A stretch of DNA of 64,000 bases, taken from assembly GCA_003020925.1 (NCBI GenBank), contig PXRT01000017.1, positions 193,414 through 257,413 on the forward strand. Reading direction: 5' to 3'. The notes under the pieces were generated by a model, which was not told where the DNA came from, searched no databases, and saw only the letters and a list, made by a program, of their open reading frames with translations. How positions within the stretch are numbered: position 1 is the stretch's first letter; each line of letters starts with the position of its first letter. The position numbers and the translations under genes were made by a program. The stretch comes from Halobacteriales archaeon QS_6_64_34 (GTDB taxonomy: Archaea > Halobacteriota > Halobacteria > Halobacteriales > Haloarculaceae). Positions 57,820 to 64,000 of this stretch are shown here, in pieces.

Positions 57820-58923
57820 ATGGCGATGACCGACCGACTAACGCTCTTCATCGGAGATCTCAGCATCGGAGGTGCAGAACGGGTCGTAGTTAATCTCTCG
57901 AAGGGATTTATCGACTTCGGATACGACGTAGATATTGTTCTCGTCAGGAAACGGGGAGAGCTATTGGACGAGGTGCCCAAACAAGTGGATGTAGTCGAAC
58001 TCGACGTCGATCGGATGCGGTGGTGCGTCCCCTCGCTTGCGAGGTATCTTAGGAGGACGCGGCCGCGGGCGATTATCTCCTTCATGACCAGCGCAAATAC
58101 GATGGCTCTCCTTGCGAATCAACTCGGCGGTAGCCCATCCCTTACGATCGCTACGGAGCACAATACCCAATCGATGAAAGAATCGCTCAAGCCGACAATC
58201 ATCCGGTTGCTGGCCCGGTTCGTGTATCCACTCGCGGATTACATCGTGGGCGTTTCATGTGGCGTCTCAAGGGACGTTACAAGCTGGTCAAAGGCGGATG
58301 GAGCGAACGTTCATACTATCTTCAACCCAGTCATAGAAGACTCGTTCATCGAGCGAGAGTACAAGATACCCGATCATCCGTGGTACGGAGACGACGACGT
58401 TGACGTCATTTTGAGTGCCGGAAGACACGTCGAGCAGAAAGACTTCGAGACGCTGATCAGAGCCTTTGCCGAGCTATCGACCACTCGGGAAGCGCGACTG
58501 GTCCTCGCAGGGGAGGGAGAGTGCACCCACGAGTACCACGAAATCGCAGACGAACTCGGCGTATCGGACAAGGTTTCGATGCCGGGATTCGTCGACAGCA
58601 TCCATCGCTATATGCACCATTCCGACATCTTTGCGCTTTCTTCTCGCTGGGAGGGGCTATCGCTCGTGCTCATCGAAGCGATGGGATGCGGCACTCCAGT
58701 CGTCTCGACTGATTGTCCCTCTGGCCCAGCAGAGGTCCTTGAGAACGGTAAATATGGACCGCTCGTACCCGTCGGTAGCCATACGGAGCTAGCCGACGCC
58801 ATCGGACGGACACTCGAGAATCCGATCAGTTCAAATCAGCTACGGAGCAGGGCACAGGATTTCTCGATCGAATCAGCGATGGAGAGCTACGTCTCCCTAC
58901 TTGCGGGCGACGACGGCCTCTAA
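57820..58923 (+). CDS. GT4-family glycosyltransferase
   Basis: A 367-residue retaining glycosyltransferase. It begins MAMTDRLTLFIGDLSIGGAE with the family's GGAERV loop (about residues 17-22). The C-terminal domain carries VILSAGRHVEQKDFETLIRA, DIFALSSRWEGLSLVLIEAM (E-x7-E) and GCGTPVVSTDCPSGPAEVL. It resembles GT4 enzymes that elongate O-antigen or exopolysaccharide repeats with hexoses or GalNAc. It is coupled to sulfatase-like copy 2, with no gap. Donor sugar unknown. Codon use is low in G/C at third positions relative to backbone genes. Confidence 0.92.
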   Translation: MAMTDRLTLFIGDLSIGGAERVVVNLSKGFIDFGYDVDIVLVRKRGELLDEVPKQVDVVELDVDRMRWCVPSLARYLRRTRPRAIISFMTSANTMALLANQLGGSPSLTIATEHNTQSMKESLKPTIIRLLARFVYPLADYIVGVSCGVSRDVTSWSKADGANVHTIFNPVIEDSFIEREYKIPDHPWYGDDDVDVILSAGRHVEQKDFETLIRAFAELSTTREARLVLAGEGECTHEYHEIADELGVSDKVSMPGFVDSIHRYMHHSDIFALSSRWEGLSLVLIEAMGCGTPVVSTDCPSGPAEVLENGKYGPLVPVGSHTELADAIGRTLENPISSNQLRSRAQDFSIESAMESYVSLLAGDDGL

Positions 58924-58958
58924 ACGGTCCTCGTCGACTGAGTACGACCACAAGAGCA

Positions 58959-58963
58959 ATATA
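58959..58963 (+). promoter_or_regulatory. TATA-like box of sulfatase-like copy 3
   Basis: AATATA is centred near 58961. The predicted start near 58987 is next to ATG 58989. Confidence 0.4.
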
Positions 58964-58988
58964 CCGGTAGCAGATACTCTACTTTATC

Positions 58989-59897
58989 ATGTACGGTATA
59001 TCTCATTTGCGGGATGCAATACAGAGTCCGAACCCCTTCTATCACCTTTGTATGCGGGAGATGAACAAGATGTATTTCTCGCGCATGGGATATAGAGATT
59101 ACAATCCTGAAGGGATCAACGTGTTCGACGAGAAGTGGGATAATATGATCATTCTGGACTCCTGTCGATACGATGTCTTTGAGGAAGAGAATTCGCTACC
59201 GGGCACGCTCAAGAAACGGACTTCACGAGGATCGATGTCAGAGGAGTTCGTAGTCGGAAATTTCACCGGCAAGACGCTCCATGATCTCGTCTACATATCC
59301 GGCAACTCGTGGTACGCGAGGAGGTGTCGATCGATCAACGCTGAGGTTCACCACTATTCTTTGATCGATTCCGAGTATCCCGAAAAAACCGAAGAGATAA
59401 CAGAGAAAGCCAAGGAGGCGATCGATTCCTATCCGAATAAACGCATCATGGTCCATTACATGCTCCCGCACTTTCCCTACATCGGGGAAACCGCCAAAGA
59501 GCATTTCCCGAGTATCGATACACAGCGCAAGCGGTTGTTCGCGGATCTGCGCTCTGGAAGTGTGGACATCACGGACGAGCAACTCCAACGGGCTTACAGA
59601 GAAAATCTTAGAATCGTCTTGCGGGAGGTCTCGGAACTGCTCGATGCCTTGTCCGGGAAGACGGTCGTGACGGCGGATCACGGCGAACTACTGGGAGAAC
59701 GGACGTTTCCGGTCCCATATCAGGAATACTCTCATCCCAAGCGAATGTACGTTCCGAAACTCGTCGAAGTGCCGTGGCTCGTCCACGAGAGCGGTGAAAA
59801 ACGAATCGAACCAGAGCCGCCTGCGGAAGACAACCTCTCGGGGATTACCCACGACGACGTGAGGAACAACCTCCGGGATCTCGGATACATCCGGTGA
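58989..59897 (+). CDS. Alkaline-phosphatase-superfamily (sulfatase-like) enzyme, copy 3
   Basis: A 302-residue protein, third member of the set: MIILDSCRYDVF (Asp57), nucleophile candidate Ser84 in GSMSEEFVVGNF, HYMLPHFPYIG, VVTADHGELLGE and YSHPKR, ending NNLRDLGYIR. Copies 2 and 3 also share the N-terminal (L/F)DE(D/K)WDN(L/M)II and INAEVHH/IDAEIHH. The nucleophile is Ser here, Thr in copies 1 and 2. It converges on a GT4 gene 54 nt downstream. Its own TATA-like box suggests a separate transcript. Substrate unknown. Confidence 0.87.
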   Translation: MYGISHLRDAIQSPNPFYHLCMREMNKMYFSRMGYRDYNPEGINVFDEKWDNMIILDSCRYDVFEEENSLPGTLKKRTSRGSMSEEFVVGNFTGKTLHDLVYISGNSWYARRCRSINAEVHHYSLIDSEYPEKTEEITEKAKEAIDSYPNKRIMVHYMLPHFPYIGETAKEHFPSIDTQRKRLFADLRSGSVDITDEQLQRAYRENLRIVLREVSELLDALSGKTVVTADHGELLGERTFPVPYQEYSHPKRMYVPKLVEVPWLVHESGEKRIEPEPPAEDNLSGITHDDVRNNLRDLGYIR

Positions 59898-59950
59898 TCA
59901 TCGGAAGTGGTCCGGACGTGGGATCCGGCTGAACAGCGTGCAGGGCACGC

Positions 59951-61063
59951 TCACTTCTCGGCCGCTCTCTGATACAGGTTCTGGTACCGTTGAGATGTCC
60001 GTTCAGCACTCAGGTGTTCCTCGGCTACGGCCCGAGCGGTTTCCGACAACGGTTCCCGATTGATCGATATGAGCCTGTCAAGTGCAGCGGAGAGCCCCTC
60101 GGCATCCCGGCACTCGAACTCGGTCCCGATGTCGTCACCGAGGTCGAGTATCTCTTCGTGTGGTCCGATCGTGGAGAGACACACAGGGAGCCCGGAGGCG
60201 ATCGCCTCCATAACGGTGTTCGGCAGGCCTTCCGCAGTAGACCCTGAGACGAAATAGTCCGCGGCTTGGAGGTATTCGGCAACGTTGTCGACGTGTCCTT
60301 CCAGCCGTATCGTATCGTCACCGGCAGCGATCGACTCAAGTGCGCCTCGCTTGTCACCATCACCGAGGAACACGAGCGTCCCGCTCTCGCTCACGTCACT
60401 CTCAAGGAAACCCCTCGCGACCGTCGTCGGATCCTTGCGAGTCGATAGTGCGCCGACAGAGACGAATATGCGGTCTTCACCTGGTAGTTGGAGGTTCCGT
60501 CGACGTTGTCGCTTCTCTTCCTCCGAGACCGGGCAGAACCGCTCCGTATCGACCCCGTTCCGGATGACATCGAGGGACAGATTGTGCCTTCCGGTAAGTT
60601 CACGAACAGTATCGGAACAGGCGACGGGGTACTCTAGCCGGTGGAGCGACCGGAGTTGCGCGTGCGCGATGAAACCCCCCTTGACCTTCCCGAACGCCTT
60701 CGGATAGTCGTAGTATGGGTAGTTGCGGAGCGTCGAAATCCTCTTCTGGTCTGTCAGACAATACGACGAAAAGATGTCCGGCCGGACACCCTGTGAATGA
60801 ATCACATCCGGGGGATTCCGGGCCACTGACTTCCGCAAGTACCGAGGGACTTCCCATATTCCTCGAACACGCGTCGCACCGACTGACTGGAGGCTGACGT
60901 TCATCTCTTCGAACTCCTCAAACGCCGAGTCTGACAGCTCCGGCGAAAGCGTGAGTACACGCGCAGAGAACTTATCCGGATCGAGATTGGAAACGATATT
61001 TTGGAGTTGGTTGGTTGGCCCACTCCGTTCGAGAGTTGAAACTAAATACAGGATTTCTATCAT
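59951..61063 (-). CDS. GT4-family glycosyltransferase
   Basis: A 370-residue GT-B glycosyltransferase. The N-terminus is MIEILYLVSTLERSGPTNQL, with the loop SGPTNQL replacing the commoner GGAE. Acceptor-domain features include PPDVIHSQGVRPDIFSSYC. The nucleotide-sugar site is in IFVSVGALSTRKDPTTVARG, ADYFVSGSTAEGLPNTVMEA (E-x7-E) and SGLPVCLSTIGPHEEIL. It is transcribed toward sulfatase-like copy 3. The G+C of this gene is somewhat higher than that of the ABC and polymerase genes. Which sugar it adds is unknown. Confidence 0.9.
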   Translation of the reverse strand: MIEILYLVSTLERSGPTNQLQNIVSNLDPDKFSARVLTLSPELSDSAFEEFEEMNVSLQSVGATRVRGIWEVPRYLRKSVARNPPDVIHSQGVRPDIFSSYCLTDQKRISTLRNYPYYDYPKAFGKVKGGFIAHAQLRSLHRLEYPVACSDTVRELTGRHNLSLDVIRNGVDTERFCPVSEEEKRQRRRNLQLPGEDRIFVSVGALSTRKDPTTVARGFLESDVSESGTLVFLGDGDKRGALESIAAGDDTIRLEGHVDNVAEYLQAADYFVSGSTAEGLPNTVMEAIASGLPVCLSTIGPHEEILDLGDDIGTEFECRDAEGLSAALDRLISINREPLSETARAVAEEHLSAERTSQRYQNLYQRAAEK

Positions 61064-61219
61064 AGATGGATTCTATATAGTATTGATTGGGTCGTGGGGG
61101 ACGCAGCTAATAAAATCGCTGGTTCCCCGATCTGAGACAGTTACAGAGAAAACCGATGCACGTGCCGGTAACGATATGCCGATACTGTTTAATGCAGACA
61201 CCGACAAAGAACTGAACCG

Positions 61220-62788
61220 ATGCAATCGGTTTTGATGTATCACGAGGGGTCCTCTTTTGAGCGTGATCTACTTCTTCCGTGGTTAGACTCGTTCAGTGAC
61301 GTCGTTGGGGTAGTCGTCGTGGAAAACAAATTCGATCGCAAACTCGATCGGTTACGTGCCGAATATCACCGCAACGGGCTCACCGGTACCGCTGATGCCA
61401 TAGCGTTTAGACTCTACGATACAGTGCGGAAAACGGATCGGAGAGCGAAAATCCGTAGGCTCGTGGACAAAAAAGGAAGTGAGTACGACGGATCGGTCGA
61501 TCCGCCCACGCAGCGCGTCGAAACGCCGAACAGCGAGCCGACGAGACGGTTTTTACGAGAGCGGGAGCCCGATATCGCAATCGCCCGCGTAAAGTTGCTT
61601 CTGGACGAGGCGGTATTCTCGATCCCATCCACGGGGACGTTCGCCATTCATCCCGGAGTCTGTCCAGAGTATAGGAATGCACACGGTTGCTTCTGGGCGA
61701 TAGCCGAAGACGATCACGAGAACGTCGGGTACACGCTCCTGAAAATCGATAGCGGCGTCGACACGGGGCCCATCTACGCGCAGGGGGGAGCCGAGTTTGA
61801 TCCGTTGGAGGATCACATCTACCTGCAGCTGAAGATGATCGCGGATAATCTCGACGAAATCAGATCCGGCCTTGAGGGCGCACACCAGGGTGACCGGGGC
61901 CCACTCGATATATCGGGGCGAGAGAGCGAAGTCTGGGGGCAGCCGAAGCTTACCGATCAGCTCCGCCTCGTTCGGAGAGAACGGAAACGGAAAGAAACGG
62001 CGCAGCGGACCATTTGTCTTCTGTACCACGATATCGTCCCCGACGATAAGAGCAGTACCTCGGGATTGAACGGATCGTCCGTCTGGCGGTACAAGCTCTC
62101 GCCCACACTGTTTGAAAGCCACCTGAAGCGAATAGTGAAGCAGAGCGCGCCCGTTCGGACGATCGACGAATGCCGACCACACAGGGCGGACTCTGGAATC
62201 TATTTGACCTTCGACGACGGGGGCGACAGTCTTTTTGAGTACGCTGCGCCACTTCTGGAGAAGTACGGGATGCATGGCCACATGAGCGTGATCACGGATC
62301 GAATTGGTGAAGATGGATTTCTCGATCGAGAACAAGTCGCTGAACTCGCACGGCGAGGACACCACATTATGAGTCACACTGTATCACACTTGGACCTGCT
62401 CTCGTGCGATCCGTCTGTCCGGGAGAGAGAGCTAAAAGAATCGAAGTCGGAACTTGAGGAAATCACCGGTAGAGACTGCGTGTCACTTTCTATTCCCGGC
62501 GGGCGGTACGACGAGGCTGTTTTGCAAGCTGCTCGAGACGCTGGATACGAGTACGTCTTCATATCTGATCCGGAGATCGATCCGGCCGACGAACTCGGTT
62601 GGGAAGTACTGATGCTCGGGCGATGGAACGTTTGGAACTCGACGGACGCCGACGAGTTGGAAGCCATACTCCATCAGGACTTCATCAAAACGAGTACAAT
62701 TCGGGCACGTTGGCGAGTACTGAAAACAGTCAAAGGTCTGATCGGGATGGACCGGTTCGTCAAAATCAGGGATACCATCATAAATTGA
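61220..62788 (+). CDS. Formyltransferase-like/polysaccharide deacetylase fusion
   Basis: A 522-residue two-domain protein. Residues 1-215 resemble the formyltransferase fold: AIHPGVCPEYRNAHGCFW (about 142-159) and GYTLLKIDSGVDTGPIY (170-186, with Asp181). The catalytic Asn that normally stands two residues before His144 is Ala142. Residues 265-470 are a NodB-type deacetylase with YLTFDDGG (Asp332, Asp333), HTVSH (His386, His390) and SIPGGRYDEAVL. Fused enzymes of this kind modify amino sugars on glycans, removing an acetyl group and perhaps transferring a formyl group. No signal peptide is seen, so it probably acts on lipid-linked glycan at the cytoplasmic face. Confidence 0.85.
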   Translation: MQSVLMYHEGSSFERDLLLPWLDSFSDVVGVVVVENKFDRKLDRLRAEYHRNGLTGTADAIAFRLYDTVRKTDRRAKIRRLVDKKGSEYDGSVDPPTQRVETPNSEPTRRFLREREPDIAIARVKLLLDEAVFSIPSTGTFAIHPGVCPEYRNAHGCFWAIAEDDHENVGYTLLKIDSGVDTGPIYAQGGAEFDPLEDHIYLQLKMIADNLDEIRSGLEGAHQGDRGPLDISGRESEVWGQPKLTDQLRLVRRERKRKETAQRTICLLYHDIVPDDKSSTSGLNGSSVWRYKLSPTLFESHLKRIVKQSAPVRTIDECRPHRADSGIYLTFDDGGDSLFEYAAPLLEKYGMHGHMSVITDRIGEDGFLDREQVAELARRGHHIMSHTVSHLDLLSCDPSVRERELKESKSELEEITGRDCVSLSIPGGRYDEAVLQAARDAGYEYVFISDPEIDPADELGWEVLMLGRWNVWNSTDADELEAILHQDFIKTSTIRARWRVLKTVKGLIGMDRFVKIRDTIIN

Positions 62789-62864
62789 TGCAACATTGTC
62801 TCCGGTGTGTTCCTGATTACAGGATGCAAAGTTTTTCTGCAATAGTTCTACCACGGAGAAACCG

Positions 62865-63719
62865 ATGAACGACGCGCACCAAAACGACGCTCAGAGCGAC
62901 TTTCCAAACATATCGGTGATATTATCCACGTACCGTAGCGACACAGCTTCCGAACTGGCAGCGGCTATCGATAGCCTCGCGGACCAGACACTCCTGCCTG
63001 AAGAAGTGCTTATCATCAAAGACGGTCACTTGACTGATGACCTGAAGTCGGTTATCGCAAAGAAAGCAGAGGAATTTCCGACGTCAATCCGGACGCACCG
63101 AATCGAAGAGAATCAGGGCCTAGGAAACGCTCTCAGGACAGGGGTGGTTGCCAGCTCAAACGACATCGTGGCGCGGATGGACGCCGACGACATTTCGGTT
63201 CCATCTCGATTTGAATACCAGGCTACTTTCCTCCGCGAAAATCCGGATGTCGACATCGTTGGAGGATATATTGAGGAATTTGATTCGGATCTCGACGAAC
63301 CTATAGCGAGGCGGGAAGTGCCGACAGATCACGACAGCATCGAGAAAATGGCGCGATCTCGGAGTCCGATGAACCACGCGACGGTTATGTTCGATAAGGG
63401 ATCCGTACTAGATGCCGGAAACTACAGGGCGGTAGACCGGATGGAAGACTATGATCTCTGGGTTCGAATGTTACTGAACGATGCCACGTTCGCAAATATT
63501 CCGGATGTCTTAGTGAAAGCCCGAGGCGGTGAGGGGATGTATAGACGTCGAGGGGGATTGGAATACGCACGTGAGGAAATTCGAACGCAAATCGAGTTCT
63601 ATAGGAGAGGGTTTCTTCCTCTCCACTTCTTCTTATTCAACCTAGTAACACGCGTGACGATTCGATTTTTACCGAGTCGAGTCCGGGGTGTTATATACGA
63701 GTCATTCGCGAGAGATTAG
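62865..63719 (+). CDS. GT2-family glycosyltransferase
   Basis: A 284-residue inverting glycosyltransferase with a GT-A fold. The nucleotide-binding start is ISVILSTYRSDTASELAAAI (about residues 16-35). The metal-binding DxD-type motif is VARMDADDISVPSRFEYQAT (about 101-120, Asp-Ala-Asp-Asp). MEDYDLWVRMLLNDATFANI (about 191-210) contains the E-D-Y-D-L-W block with the catalytic base. A C-terminal hydrophobic segment (LPLHFFLFNLVTRVTIRFLP) suggests membrane association. It follows the fusion gene by 76 nt on the same strand. It is the last complete gene of the island. Donor unknown. Confidence 0.9.
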   Translation: MNDAHQNDAQSDFPNISVILSTYRSDTASELAAAIDSLADQTLLPEEVLIIKDGHLTDDLKSVIAKKAEEFPTSIRTHRIEENQGLGNALRTGVVASSNDIVARMDADDISVPSRFEYQATFLRENPDVDIVGGYIEEFDSDLDEPIARREVPTDHDSIEKMARSRSPMNHATVMFDKGSVLDAGNYRAVDRMEDYDLWVRMLLNDATFANIPDVLVKARGGEGMYRRRGGLEYAREEIRTQIEFYRRGFLPLHFFLFNLVTRVTIRFLPSRVRGVIYESFARD

Positions 63720-63858
63720 ATTGAATATTCCGAACGAATTCAAACCGCGAGATAGCACCGAATTGAAGAAATTCCCATTCCAGCGAATATTCGAGTTGAG
63801 CATATTCCAATCCGCCACGTCGATCATATAATTCCTCACCAGCCCGACACCATCGTGT
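63720..63858. other. Gap between GT2 and transposase end
   Basis: No gene is seen. Short repeated words (GAATATTC, GAATTC-like) occur, and CCAGCCCGACACCATCGTG just before the transposase stop may be part of the element's terminal repeat. The other end lies outside the window. Confidence 0.4.
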
Positions 63859-64000
63859 TTAGATAAGCTGGTTCCATGCGAAGCTGAATGATCTGAGCCA
63901 CTCGTCGGCTGTTTCTGCTTCAGCGTTGCTAAAACAGTTTGAAAACGAAGAAGTTCGTCGTTTTACTTCTCGGAAGACACGTTCGACAGCATTTCGATTT
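63859..64000 (-). mobile_element. C-terminal end of an IS transposase (IS6-like), cut by the window edge
   Basis: On the minus strand, 47 codons read NAVERVFREVKRRTSSFSNC, then FSNAEAETADEWLRSFSFAW and NQLI before a TAA at 63859. I recognise E-R-V-F-R-E-x-K-R-R-T and the F-S-N-x-F/E pattern as the C-terminal end of haloarchaeal DDE transposases of the IS6-like group, including the last catalytic Glu. The frame is intact as far as visible. It marks the right side of the glycan island as a mobile-element border. Confidence 0.65.

Noticed and set aside
1..64000. CRISPR array, rRNA or replication origin
   Set aside because: No regularly spaced direct repeats, no rRNA-like sequence and no orc1/cdc6 gene with origin repeats were seen.

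Overview
The window is chromosomal DNA of a halophilic archaeon (class Halobacteria). The proteins are acidic (Asp/Glu-rich, Lys-poor) and the core genes are GC-rich. Most genes start within about 15 nt of a TATA-like box centred near -26, as in leaderless haloarchaeal transcripts. The gene content is archaeal: A-type ATP synthase subunit D, aRF1, aIF5B, S19e, PAN, class I LysRS, Pus10, Nob1, pyruvoyl arginine decarboxylase, CheF, halocyanin and a PGF-CTERM surface protein. I cannot name the genus; the style resembles Haloarcula/Halomicrobium relatives. No rRNA, tRNA or CRISPR array was seen.

Positions 1 to about 49,000 form a conserved housekeeping backbone. It holds translation and RNA-processing genes (prf1, argS, lysS, hisS, truA, rps19e, infB, nob1, pus10, rnhB), membrane proteolysis and secretion genes (two site-2 proteases, a CPBP protease, secF-secD), protein turnover (pan, pepF), and metabolism (pyrH, thiL, pgi, acs, pdaD). 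Small conserved membrane or DUF proteins lie between them. Two CheF paralogs flank acs. Between acs and the first cheF is a collapsed remnant of a sodium:solute symporter plus UspA, the usual partners of acs.

From about 44,000 to 51,500 the genes turn to sugar nucleotides and surface glycans: a nucleotidyltransferase with a hexapeptide-repeat tail, glmS (UDP-GlcNAc precursors), a DUF4330 envelope protein and a polyprenyl-phosphate sugar transferase that would start a lipid-linked glycan. A GT4 glycosyltransferase then stops after its N-terminal domain at 51,466.

From about 51,470 to 63,720 base composition changes to visibly lower G+C and A/T-ending codons. This is a surface-polysaccharide island: an MsbA/PglK-like ABC flippase, an O-antigen ligase/polymerase-like membrane protein, three alkaline-phosphatase-superfamily enzymes each next to a GT4 glycosyltransferase, a formyltransferase-like/polysaccharide-deacetylase fusion, and a GT2. 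The window ends in the 3' end of a transposase. The inferred pathway is priming by the sugar transferase, chain extension by the GTs, decoration by the alkaline-phosphatase-type enzymes and the deacetylase, flipping by the ABC protein, and ligation or polymerisation outside. I regard this island as the most interesting part of the window.

Intergenic regions carry several dispersed or palindromic elements: a nested foldback at 3565-3805 with partial copies near 35,130 and 37,370, a second repeat family with at least five copies, hairpins at 31,499 and 50,805, and a hairpin at 18,383 that resembles the end of an IS200/IS605 element.
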